A stretch of DNA of 64,000 nucleotides. Origin: Saccharomycopsis fibuligera x Saccharomycopsis cf. fibuligera. Taxonomy: Eukaryota > Ascomycota > Saccharomycetes > Ascoideales > Saccharomycopsidaceae. Below are positions 55,716-64,000 of the stretch, in pieces. The notes beneath the pieces are model-generated. The model did not search any database, was not told the origin of the DNA, and saw only the letters and a program-made list of their open reading frames with translations. Position 1 is the stretch's first letter. The number at the start of each line of letters is the position of its first letter. The stretch lies in the NCBI GenBank assembly GCA_001936135.1, contig CP012817.1, positions 2,728,001 through 2,792,000 of the forward strand, read 5' to 3'. Both the position numbers and the translations under genes were made by a program.

Positions 55716-55935
55716 TTCCAGCAAATTTAAAAAGATTTTCAGGAGCCAATTGCTAACTGGAATGCTCATAATGGATGGTAGCTTATGTGGTTTGATTATT
55801 ACGCTCACACACAACCAACAGGAAAGCTGCCCCATTTGGGCTACGGTAGTTTTGGTTTAAGGCAGTCACCACGTGGAAGCTACGGCACGTATGTGGCGGG
55901 TTTTATAGCGAATCTGTTAAACTTTACAGGAAAAA

Positions 55936-55965
55936 AAAATGCCAAAACTATGGTTTTGGCATTTT
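55936..55965. repeat. perfect 13-bp stem hairpin with 4-nt loop
   Basis: AAAATGCCAAAAC (55936-55948), loop TATG, then GTTTTGGCATTTT (55953-55965), an exact reverse complement. It lies about 990 bp beyond the REG1 stop and 625 bp before MCM3. Confidence 0.85.
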
Positions 55966-56235
55966 CTCTTGATAGGAAAAGCAGGAATTGGCAGTTTGTC
56001 ACTTCTTCCCATCGATGCTGTCAGCAAAGAGTGAAAAAAAAAAAAGTTTATTTTATTTACTCACTTCAACTAAAATACCTTGAAAAAAAACTAAGAGGCT
56101 GCAATCCATCATATTGATGAATTCATCTAAGCATATGACGCACATGCATGTCTGATAAGTATTCCTATAACAGCTGTGTAACTGTTTTCTTTGATTGGAA
56201 CAATGTTTGGTGGCTCGTGGCTAATTCCCCTTGAC

Positions 56236-56241
56236 ACGCGT
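56236..56241. promoter_or_regulatory. MCB element (ACGCGT) upstream of MCM3
   Basis: ACGCGT, the MBF site of G1/S genes, 349 bp upstream of the MCM3 ATG. A second GACGCGAA motif at 56347-56354 resembles an MCB/SCB half. Both fit the known G1/S expression of MCM genes in yeast. Confidence 0.6.
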
Positions 56242-56589
56242 CGTTGTCTTTGGTCACATTCACATCAGTTTTCTACTTCAATATGGAAGGGAAACTCCTA
56301 GTATTGTTAACTATTAAAGCCTTTATGCATCTCATATGCACAGGGCGACGCGAATGTATTTTTGTTTTCTTCAGAACTTGCCTATTAGGGAAAATGCGCA
56401 CGTCGGCTGAAAGAAAAAAAAACTTCGAAAAAGAGGGCTTGACAAGAAAAAAAAGAGCAAACCTACTCCATCTTGTCCTGGTTACGCTTAGGTGTGATTT
56501 TGTTATTTTCTTGACTCAACACACTTCCTAGTATACTTTCTTAATTTTTTTTTTTTTTAAAACAACTCCAATCATAAAAGGTATATATA

Positions 56590-59157
56590 ATGGAAGAACT
56601 ACAGAACATTGAGGGCAATGATGCCCTTTTCGGTGAAAGAGTTAGACTCTTTCAAGAATTTCTCGATTCCACATCGGCCGACGAATCCAACGTCAGCGAT
56701 ACCAACTACAAAGATGCAATCAAGTTGATGCTTCAGACTAATTCCAGAAGACTCATTGTTTCTATTGATGATGTTAGAAACTGGAACAAAGATTTCTGGT
56801 CTGGCTTATTGAATAACCCCGCAGATTTCTTACCAGCTTGTGAAAGAGCTCTAAAGGACACGGTAAATGCAGTTTTTGATCCTACTGCTATGAAGTATGC
56901 TGATTTCGATGAAAGAACTCAGTTCTTCATTGGTTTTAAAGGTGCTTTTGGTGCTAACCAACTAAGCCCAAAATCTATCAAGTCGAGTTTCTTGTCGAAG
57001 CTTATTTCCATTGAAGGTATTGTTACTAGAACTTCTCTTGTGAGACCAAAAATTGTAAGATCGGTGCACTACTGTGACTATAATGGGAAATTTTTCTTTA
57101 GAGAATACAATGATCAAACCACTTCTTTTAATCCTGTCTCTACTGCTGCTATATATCCAACTGAAGATCCTGATGGTCACAAGTTGATTACGGAATACGG
57201 CTATTCAACTTATAGAGACCATCAAACAATCTCTATTCAAGAAATGCCCGAAAAAGCCGATCCGGGTCAGCTTCCAAGATCTATTGAGGTGGTTTTGGAT
57301 GATGACTTGGTTGACGCAGTTAAGCCCGGTGACAGAGTTCAAATTGTTGGTGTTTACAGAACCTTGGGTGGCGGTATGAATACCATAAACTCTTTCAGAA
57401 CCGTGTTGTTGGCTAATGCGGTATACCCACTTCGTACTCTTTCAACCAGCACTGCTGCTATCGAGGACCTTACTGAGTTGGATATCAGAAACATTAATCA
57501 AATTGCTAAGCGTGCAGGACTTTTTGAAAAAATGTCGCAGTCCTTGGCTCCAAGTATTTATGGTCATGACCATATAAAGAAAGCAGTGTTGTTAATGTTG
57601 TTGGGAGGGGTTGAAAAAAATTTGGAAAATGGTACCCATTTGAGAGGTGACATTAACATTTTAATGGTTGGTGATCCATCTACTGCTAAATCCCAAATTT
57701 TGAGATTTGTTCTCAACACAGCATCATTGGCAATCGCTACAACCGGGAGAGGTTCTTCTGGTGTCGGTTTAACCGCTGCAGTATCAACTGATAGAGAAAC
57801 CGGGGAACGTAAATTGGAAGCTGGTGCTATGGTTTTAGCCGATAGGGGTGTTGTTTGTATTGATGAATTTGATAAAATGTCCGATGTTGACAGGGTTGCC
57901 ATCCACGAAGTGATGGAACAACAAACAGTTACTATTGCCAAAGCAGGAATACACACATCTTTGAATGCTAGATGTTCAGTCATTGCTGCCGCTAACCCTG
58001 TGTACGGTCAATATGATGTTCATAAGGATCCTCATCAAAACATTGCGTTACCAGATTCGTTATTATCTCGTTTCGACTTATTATTTGTTGTCACTGATGA
58101 AACTAATGATATCAGAGACAGACAGCTTTCTGAGCATGTGCTAAGAATCCACAGATACCTTCCAAAGGGCTACATTGAAGGTGAACCAATCAGACAATTC
58201 CAAAACTTGTCATTGAACACTGGCGACGACCCTGATAACCGTGAAGATAAAGAGAACGCAACTGCTGAAATTTATGAAAAGTTTGATGATTTGTTGCACG
58301 GCGGTGCTGCCGATTACATGTCACAAAAGAAAGGCAGAAAAGTCAGATCAGTTAAAATTTTTTCCTTAGCATTCATTAGAAAATACGTTCAGTACGCAAA
58401 GACTAAACAGCCAAAGCTCTCCACAAAGGCTGCAAGTTATATCGTCGGTGTTTACGGAAGTTTGAGAAATGATGCTATGCAACAAAATGAGAAGAATACT
58501 GCCCCAATCACTGCCAGAACTTTGGAAACTTTGATTCGTTTGGCCACTGCGCATGCTAAACTTCGTTTGTCCAATAGTATTGATATCAAGGATGCTAAAG
58601 TTGCTGAAGAAGTGCTCAAATTTGCTTTGTTCAAGGAAGTGGTAAAAACCAAGAGAACAAAGAAGAGAAAGGTTGCCCCAACCAATGAAGAAGAAGAAAG
58701 TGATGAAGAAGAGGAAGATGAAGATGAGGATGAGGAAGATGAAGAAGATGAGGATGAGGATATGAACGATAATGATCAGTTTGAGGATGCTGCAGAGCCA
58801 GCACAATCAAGACAGCGAACTTCTGCTACTAGTGCTGCTACCGTTGCTACAGCATCAAAACCATTACAAAACGTTGAAGATGAAGCTATTGAGCAAGCTA
58901 ACAGAAGTATCGATACTATTTCTGCGGATGTTTCCGCTTCCAGATTGAGCAAATTCTCCAAGATCATTGCCCAATTGATACAGTCAGGGACTGTATTCGA
59001 GAATGAGTCTTGTGCCATTGATGACCTTTACGGGAAAGTTAATGAAAGCTTACCAATTGAAGAAAGATTCAATCAGGATGAATTTGAAAGCGCGTTGGGT
59101 AAGATGGCCGAGAAGAATCAAATCATGGTTGCTGAGGAGAAGGTCTGGATTGTGTAA
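56590..59157 (+). CDS. MCM3: replicative helicase subunit Mcm3
   Basis: 855 residues (S. cerevisiae Mcm3 971). Subunit of the Mcm2-7 replicative helicase. The N-terminal domain includes FGANQLSPKSIKSSFLSKLI and SIEGIVTRTSLVRPKIVRSVHYC. The AAA+ core has Walker A GDPSTAKS (361-368), Walker B VCIDEFDKM (422-430) and the arginine finger SRFDLLF (493-499). The linker after the winged-helix region carries a basic NLS KTKRTKKRKV followed by an acidic run EEESDEEEEDEDEDEEDEED (about 700-720), the usual Mcm3 arrangement. The C-terminal winged-helix domain begins about residue 775 and ends EEKVWIV. I found no in-frame CTG codon in the whole gene. Confidence 0.98.
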   Translation: MEELQNIEGNDALFGERVRLFQEFLDSTSADESNVSDTNYKDAIKLMLQTNSRRLIVSIDDVRNWNKDFWSGLLNNPADFLPACERALKDTVNAVFDPTAMKYADFDERTQFFIGFKGAFGANQLSPKSIKSSFLSKLISIEGIVTRTSLVRPKIVRSVHYCDYNGKFFFREYNDQTTSFNPVSTAAIYPTEDPDGHKLITEYGYSTYRDHQTISIQEMPEKADPGQLPRSIEVVLDDDLVDAVKPGDRVQIVGVYRTLGGGMNTINSFRTVLLANAVYPLRTLSTSTAAIEDLTELDIRNINQIAKRAGLFEKMSQSLAPSIYGHDHIKKAVLLMLLGGVEKNLENGTHLRGDINILMVGDPSTAKSQILRFVLNTASLAIATTGRGSSGVGLTAAVSTDRETGERKLEAGAMVLADRGVVCIDEFDKMSDVDRVAIHEVMEQQTVTIAKAGIHTSLNARCSVIAAANPVYGQYDVHKDPHQNIALPDSLLSRFDLLFVVTDETNDIRDRQLSEHVLRIHRYLPKGYIEGEPIRQFQNLSLNTGDDPDNREDKENATAEIYEKFDDLLHGGAADYMSQKKGRKVRSVKIFSLAFIRKYVQYAKTKQPKLSTKAASYIVGVYGSLRNDAMQQNEKNTAPITARTLETLIRLATAHAKLRLSNSIDIKDAKVAEEVLKFALFKEVVKTKRTKKRKVAPTNEEEESDEEEEDEDEDEEDEEDEDEDMNDNDQFEDAAEPAQSRQRTSATSAATVATASKPLQNVEDEAIEQANRSIDTISADVSASRLSKFSKIIAQLIQSGTVFENESCAIDDLYGKVNESLPIEERFNQDEFESALGKMAEKNQIMVAEEKVWIV

Positions 59158-59458
59158 TTACTGGGAGCCAAAGCAAGGTGTATTATTGTTTCTTTCTGTT
59201 CTTTTTCATTTATTTTATATTTTTTATTTCGGATAATTTCTTTAGTTCGTCCCTCTGTTTTATATATTTGCTTATGTTATTTTAATTAATTTCTGTCGGT
59301 TACGTTTTAACTGTTGTAGATAATTCAGGAAAAAATAATTTTGAAAAAAAAAAAAAAAAAAAAACACGATAAAAAGTTTCAAATGATATTATATTTAGAC
59401 GGTCAAGAACAAAAGTACATAAACATTCGATCATTGATATTGACAACACTGTTACATA
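59158..59458. other. convergent intergenic MCM3/GPI11
   Basis: 301 bp with a 21-bp A-run (59344-59364). No gene was recognised. Confidence 0.6.
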
Positions 59459-60366
59459 TCATACCAGCTTACTTTCTCTAAAAAACCCGCTAAAAAACAC
59501 TATAACACCACCAACAAATCCACCAAAATATGCCCCTAGAACCAAACTAATCGGATACATTTGCCAATCCCTATCCCAATCCAAAGGGATTGTCAACACC
59601 CCAGACCAAGAACCCGCGGCACTCAACAACGCAATCACGTAAATGGGATTAGAGATCAAAAACGTGTAGTCCGAGATATCAACAATCAATGAGAGCCAAT
59701 GACTTGAATTGAATTTGTAAATGACAATTAATGGGAAGGTGACAAGTAATGCTAAGTGCAAAGATAAGAGGTATGTTTGAAGTTGAAATACAAGAATAGG
59801 TGAGCCAAGAAGGACAGCAATTGCATATATCACAAATGATGAAAGGAATGACAAGTATGTAGCGGCAAATATGAGCTGTAACGAAAGGTTAGTAATACTG
59901 TTTTTATTTTTATTTTTGTTTTTATTTTTTTATCTTGAGTAGCAAATATCAAAACAAGTGAAGACAAAATATATTTAATGCATACCGTCGGATTGAACTC
60001 AATTCTTTTGCTCTTTAGAGCAGAAATATGTTTCTTCTTTTCACTCACTGGAGGAATAACGTGGAGTAGAGATAACCAAACAATCTGACCCAAATAAGTT
60101 AACGGCAACGCCTTATACAACACACTATTGATTGTTTCATACTTAATCAATTTTTCGTAATCAACATATAACAAATAGTATACTATTCCAAGAAAATGAA
60201 ATGGGATATTATGGAATTGGAACTGTATTATTGGTGTATTATGATTCAGTTGCTTGACATTGCCAATCTGTGATGTAGCTTCTACGGCTGCTGATTTACT
60301 GCTCTGTTCACTGACGTCTTGCCAAGTGACAGATTTTTTTCTCGTTGATGTTTTTTTTAGTGACAT
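59459..60366 (-). CDS. GPI11: GPI ethanolamine-phosphate transferase partner Gpi11 (PIG-F), spliced
   Basis: Two exons on the minus strand: 60366-59986 (127 codons) and 59875-59459 (138 codons plus stop), giving 265 residues (S. cerevisiae Gpi11 219). The exon join is in frame, after ...RIEFNPT and before LIFAATYLSFLSS. The protein has a basic disordered N-terminus and several membrane helices. The PIG-F signature near the C-terminus is SAAGSWSGVLTIPLDWDRDW followed by PISLVLGAYFGGFVGG. PIG-F/Gpi11 supports the Gpi7 and Gpi13 ethanolamine-phosphate transferases in the ER, adding the phosphate that later links GPI to protein. GPI17 and GAA1 in this window act in the next step. Confidence 0.93.
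59876..59985 (-). other. GPI11 spliceosomal intron
   Basis: 110 bp on the minus strand, with donor GTATGC (starting at 59985), branch site TACTAAC (59894-59888) and acceptor TTACAG (ending at 59876). The branch lies 12 bp from the acceptor, short but normal for hemiascomycetes. Without splicing the gene appears as two overlapping shorter frames. Confidence 0.93.
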
Positions 60367-60692
60367 TTTTGAAGCAGTAGCAGCAAAAATAAATGATTAG
60401 ACAGATGATTAAGTCCTCCAAGTGTATTTGAATGTGATAAATGCAGTACATAAGCTTTTTTTTTTTATTCTGTACCCATTATAGGCAGTTCGCGTAGCTG
60501 TTTTTCGACCCTTTTTCCGATCTGCATACACGTGAAACGGCGACTGGTTCGTTGTATTTTACTGACATGCACAACACAGGTTCGAAAGCATCAATACATC
60601 AAGTACATAATTAAAATAAACATAAAACTAATAATAAATCGAGCAAACTAATATACAAAGCAATGCAATATAAAAGAAATTGAAATGAAATG

Positions 60693-60728
<36 letters not shown>

Positions 60729-60742
60729 AAACGGAAAAGACA
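60367..60742. other. GPI11 promoter and SAC3 3' region
   Basis: 376 bp between two co-directional minus-strand genes, with a 34-bp A-run at 60693-60726 close to the SAC3 stop. Confidence 0.6.
60693..60726. repeat. poly-A run, 34 bp
   Basis: Homopolymer just downstream of the SAC3 stop codon. Confidence 0.9.
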
Positions 60743-63700
60743 TCACTTTTTGTATTTTGACTTGACACCTGAAATAAGATTCTTCAAGTCAAGTAAATTC
60801 TCAGGAACGTTTTTGAGCTCAGCAGACAGCCCTTTTTCACTTAAATAAGTTTTTTTACCTGGCTCTTTAAACGATAAATTCCCAGATGGTTGTTTTCCCT
60901 CTGCTGCTGTGAACGAATTGTTTGTCATTTTTTGTATCGGCAGTGAAAACTTGCGATGTTTCAAACCTAAGAGAAGCAGAGAAAACGGGCCCCCTTTTTT
61001 GTTAGCTTTCAAAAAATCTTCTTTTGTGTCATTCCCATTGTAGCCTTCAAGTCCAATATTGTTTGATGATTGGACCATTGAGCTATGGGCCAATGGGATG
61101 TCATGTATGCTATTATTTGTATGTGCTAAAATGCTTTGAAGCTGATATTTTTGACGTGGCTTTTTGAGGATCCCGCTGCGATCTTGACTAGCTACTCTTT
61201 TACCATTAATATTCCCTCGTATGGCACGATTACCAATAAATGAATTTGACCGAGTCGTTTCTAAGTTTCCAAATGACGAATTGAAGTGCTGGTACTTTTT
61301 ATAATATGGATGCTGTTGTAAAATGGCGGATTCTTCATCGAGTCGTTTTTCATCCTTAAGCAGTGATCGCTCGAACGTATCCGTTCCATCATTGAAGGAG
61401 GTTTTATTGTTCGTTGACTTGTTTCCCAAGCACACGTTGTCTGTGACCTTAAAAAGTTTATTTTGCTTTTCTTTACCAGTGGCTGTTAGTTCACCTTTGA
61501 AGTGCTTTGCGGTTTTATAGAGAGTGATTGAGAGTTTTTCATCAACAGCTGCTATATCATGCGATCTGCTATTTAACTCACAAAATCTAATATTGAGAAG
61601 ATTTCTCCGGAATTTATTTTTCACGTCATCTATTTTCAATAAATCGTACACGTCTTTTTCGGAGAAACCAAGTTTTTCATCACTCCAAAAAAGTATCACA
61701 ATCTGGTATTTATATTCTGTAGATGAATCTATCAAATTTAAGAACTTGAGTATACTTTTGCTGTCATGCTGTAATTTGCTCCTCGCAGCTTCATTGGTGT
61801 AGTGCCCATGACTATCACTGAAACCACATTCAAAGAACAAAAATGCTGCATTTCGCGAAACTCTTTCGTGAAAGCCAGTAAATTTGAATGTTGTGTTAGT
61901 GCTGGATATTGTGTTTGAGTAAGTGTGGAGAGCATTGTCAGGTGTTAAACCAAACTTGGATTTAAGCCACCTTGAAGATACAGCTTCCCAATCTGAGACT
62001 ATAATTAAAGCAGAAGCATCAATTGTGGGTGCTTGAGAACTTTTCGTAACATTACAAAGAAACGGCTGTAAGAATAAACTAGATAAGTCAAGTGGCTGCC
62101 ATAGTTTCAATTTATCTTCTCTACTCTTTTCATAGGCAAGCAACTTATCTCCCTCTGAGATTACCTGAACAGAATTATTAAGTGATTCCACATACAAGCT
62201 TTCCATTTCCTCCTTGAATTTGCTGTCATCCTCTATATTAACAACGGGTTTGCGAATAGCAGCGTTACCATTTGCAACGCCCAGATCTGGTTCTTTTACT
62301 TGACCGTACAGTGTGCCATTATTGTATCTAAGGTCATTCAATATCTTAAATCTTTTTGAGTATCCACCAACATTCGGAACCAATCCAAAGACCTTTTGAG
62401 TTCTTTGAAATTCGTCTATTGTTCTCTGTTTCTTTTCGTAATTTTCTTTGCATTTTGCAGAAACTTGGCCAACTTTTTTGATCGCTTTAAGTTTTAACTT
62501 TGAATTGCGAAAATTATCAGCAATAGCTTCTAAGGCAGTATTATAAACTATCTCATTCAAGAAACTAGTGAAAAGTTCTGTTGATAGCTCATGAGCCCTT
62601 GCTTTTTTCTTGGCAAGTTCAGCATCCCTTCTTTTACGTTCTTGCTCTAACCTTTCAGCTTCCGCTCTTTGCCTTCTCAAACGCTCCTCTTCTTCACGCC
62701 TTTTCTGCGCTTCTAGCAATTTTCTTTCTTCTTCTTCTTTGAGTCTTCTCTTCTCTTCAAGCCTTCTAGCTTCTTCTTGTTGTTTTCTTTGTGCTTCCTC
62801 TTCTTCCTTCTGTTTCTTTAGTATTTCTTGTTTTCTTTTAATTTCCATCTTGAGACGCTCAGCTTGTTGCCTTTGAGCCTCGAACTTCTGTTTTTCTTCT
62901 TCTTGCCTTCGCTGTCTTTCCAAAGCTTGTTGTTCACTATTGTTCTGCAAATTACCATTAACAAGTGCACTAAAACTGTTACCAAACACAGGTGCCTGCA
63001 TTTGAGACGCTTTATTGGGTTGTGTAATAGAGAGTGTGTCGTTTTTGATTTTTGGCTGGACCGGAATGACTTCTGAGCTTCTCTGTATGTTTACAGCATT
63101 TATTCTTTCAACTTCTGTAGTCGGAATCTGGAAGTTATTTTGATATCCATTATATATTATTTGGCTTCTCGATAATCCATTCATTTTTGCATTCAATCGT
63201 GGATCATATGCACTTTTCATGACTTTGGGGGCACCATTGGCTTCTGTTAGTGTTTGCTGACTAAATAATGCAGAAACCGCCAGAGTCATGTCGACACTTT
63301 CATTACCTTTGCTGTCTGTGGAAAATTTGATATTGTAAAACTGTAAGAATTTTATCAAATTGCTGTACTCTGGAAACTTCAAAACACTGTACAAATGCTT
63401 AAGGTGTAAAGCTTTTGTTTTCGTATGATTTGCCCTTACTATAGTTTTCAAAGCTCTCAATCTTATGTCGTTGAATTTGATCTCTAATAAGCAGCCAATG
63501 AGGAACGATACTTCAGGGTTTAGCACAGCATCAAAAAAAGATGAATAAAAGTTCTCAGCATTTTGACTTCTTCTTGAACTGAACAATTTTCTAAAATACA
63601 AAGCTTGTTGTATTAATTTGTTTTCGTAAATTTTTGCAGGTAGCAACTCACAGCTTCTTTCGAGATCTGGATCATTGATTTTTAAAAGCAAATGATAAGC

Positions 63701-64000
63701 TCTAAACTCTGCTTCATTCGGCGGTTGTGGAAAGCCCTTTTTGCGATATTCATCATATAGTTCGGATAAAGTTTTCAAAGACTTTTCAAGTTGTTCTAAT
63801 TCTTGCTGTTGAGAATACTCAATATCGGAATTGGCCATTATATGCAAAGACATGATATGAATACGAACAATTTTCTCATTACACTCTATTGTTTCGGGAC
63901 CGAAATAATTCTGAAAGGTAAAATCCTGACGAATGGACCGCGTTCTATCCCAAATGAATGATTGTGTCTCTGGCATTTGATCGAGTAAATTGTCAATTAT
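60743..64000 (-). CDS. SAC3: TREX-2 mRNA export scaffold Sac3, 5' end outside the window
   Basis: 1085 codons are present. The frame stays open to the right edge (IIDNLLDQ precedes MPETQSFIWDRTRSIRQDFT), so the N-terminal region with FG-type and early SAC3 sequence is missing; S. cerevisiae Sac3 has 1301 residues. Sac3 scaffolds Thp1, Sem1, Sus1 and Cdc31 at nuclear pores. The SAC3/GANP domain covers about the first 240 residues here (CNEKIVRIHIMSLHIM, FRAYHLLLKIND, EVSFLIGCLLEIKFNDIRLRAL). A roughly 110-residue highly charged single helix (RRQEEEKQKFEAQRQ...ERKRRDAELAKKKAR) leads into the Cdc31/Sus1-binding CID helix (ELSTELFTSFLNEIVYNTAL). A C-terminal region of lower conservation follows, ending GVKSKYKK. 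Confidence 0.95.
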   Translation of the reverse strand: MIDNLLDQMPETQSFIWDRTRSIRQDFTFQNYFGPETIECNEKIVRIHIMSLHIMANSDIEYSQQQELEQLEKSLKTLSELYDEYRKKGFPQPPNEAEFRAYHLLLKINDPDLERSCELLPAKIYENKLIQQALYFRKLFSSRRSQNAENFYSSFFDAVLNPEVSFLIGCLLEIKFNDIRLRALKTIVRANHTKTKALHLKHLYSVLKFPEYSNLIKFLQFYNIKFSTDSKGNESVDMTLAVSALFSQQTLTEANGAPKVMKSAYDPRLNAKMNGLSRSQIIYNGYQNNFQIPTTEVERINAVNIQRSSEVIPVQPKIKNDTLSITQPNKASQMQAPVFGNSFSALVNGNLQNNSEQQALERQRRQEEEKQKFEAQRQQAERLKMEIKRKQEILKKQKEEEEAQRKQQEEARRLEEKRRLKEEEERKLLEAQKRREEEERLRRQRAEAERLEQERKRRDAELAKKKARAHELSTELFTSFLNEIVYNTALEAIADNFRNSKLKLKAIKKVGQVSAKCKENYEKKQRTIDEFQRTQKVFGLVPNVGGYSKRFKILNDLRYNNGTLYGQVKEPDLGVANGNAAIRKPVVNIEDDSKFKEEMESLYVESLNNSVQVISEGDKLLAYEKSREDKLKLWQPLDLSSLFLQPFLCNVTKSSQAPTIDASALIIVSDWEAVSSRWLKSKFGLTPDNALHTYSNTISSTNTTFKFTGFHERVSRNAAFLFFECGFSDSHGHYTNEAARSKLQHDSKSILKFLNLIDSSTEYKYQIVILFWSDEKLGFSEKDVYDLLKIDDVKNKFRRNLLNIRFCELNSRSHDIAAVDEKLSITLYKTAKHFKGELTATGKEKQNKLFKVTDNVCLGNKSTNNKTSFNDGTDTFERSLLKDEKRLDEESAILQQHPYYKKYQHFNSSFGNLETTRSNSFIGNRAIRGNINGKRVASQDRSGILKKPRQKYQLQSILAHTNNSIHDIPLAHSSMVQSSNNIGLEGYNGNDTKEDFLKANKKGGPFSLLLLGLKHRKFSLPIQKMTNNSFTAAEGKQPSGNLSFKEPGKKTYLSEKGLSAELKNVPENLLDLKNLISGVKSKYKK

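Larger units (their letters stand above)
54946..56589. other. 1.6-kb REG1-MCM3 intergenic region with hairpin and MCB site
   Basis: T-rich 3' region of REG1 (T-run 55388-55410), then a tandem 12-bp duplication ATGTGCGCAACT (55687-55710), a perfect 13-bp hairpin (55936-55965) and the MCM3 promoter with ACGCGT at 56236-56241. Open frames of 95-149 codons here are Phe/Leu-rich and not convincing. Confidence 0.5.

Noticed and set aside
55118-55860. Open frames of 102 and 149 codons in the REG1-MCM3 gap
   Set aside because: Phe/Leu runs from T-rich sequence; no domain or signal-peptide logic.
60580-60600. GGTTCGAAAGC, a B-box-like sequence of a tRNA gene
   Set aside because: No acceptor, D or anticodon stem could be folded around it. 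No tRNA gene was recognised anywhere in the window.

Overview
The window is a gene-dense yeast nuclear segment: an AT-rich background, almost all genes intronless, one clear intron with a TACTAAC branch point, and yeast-type gene content (Elongator, GPI transamidase, TREX-2, mitoribosome). In-frame CTG is completely absent from the 855-codon MCM3 gene, where TTG and CTT carry leucine. Together with secreted and GPI-anchored surface proteins this suggests the CUG-Ser clade (Candida/Lodderomyces), where any CTG codon should be read as serine. Long poly-A/T runs, microsatellites and very long poly-Q and poly-N tracts would fit Lodderomyces elongisporus or a close relative of the Candida parapsilosis group. 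That species-level guess is inference.

Layout. 0.5-5 kb: a mitoribosomal SOD-like protein, a secreted cysteine-containing proprotein, a poorly coding stretch and a small mitochondrial membrane protein. 5.2-9.9 kb: Elongator subunits ELP5 and ELP4 on either side of dolichol kinase SEC59. 10.2-15.3 kb: an unknown small protein, an unknown basic protein, a DUF2462-type nucleolar protein, then a GC-rich island with clustered CACGTG sites, tandem repeats, a perfect palindrome and an orphan 389-residue gene. 15.3-18.7 kb: a 3.4-kb gene-free stretch. 18.7-27.6 kb: LIA1, ISM1, a CCHC zinc-knuckle protein and the t-SNARE TLG2. 28.1-32.1 kb: two tandem acyltransferase-family genes, one lacking the catalytic histidine. 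33.4-44.9 kb: GPI17, MRPL1, a bL34m gene, RPA14, IMP4, alanine aminotransferase and GAA1. 45.7-49 kb: proteasome beta-7 (PRE4), a possible spliced small gene and a GPI-anchored wall protein. 50.5-64 kb: REG1 with two huge poly-Q tracts, MCM3, the intron-containing GPI11 and the carboxy-terminal 1085 codons of SAC3, which runs off the right edge.

Several genes of one pathway or complex lie close together: ELP4/ELP5; GPI17/GAA1/GPI11, plus SEC59 (dolichol phosphate for the mannose donor) and a GPI-anchored client; the ribosome-biogenesis neighbours RPA14 and IMP4, which carry PAC and RRPE-like promoter motifs; and three mitoribosomal genes. No tRNA, rRNA, snRNA or CRISPR was recognised. No complete transposon was seen. 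The best candidates for something undescribed are the GC island with its orphan gene and repeats, the gene-free stretch beside it, the His-less acyltransferase paralogue, the Kex2-type secreted proprotein and a perfect 13-bp hairpin between REG1 and MCM3.
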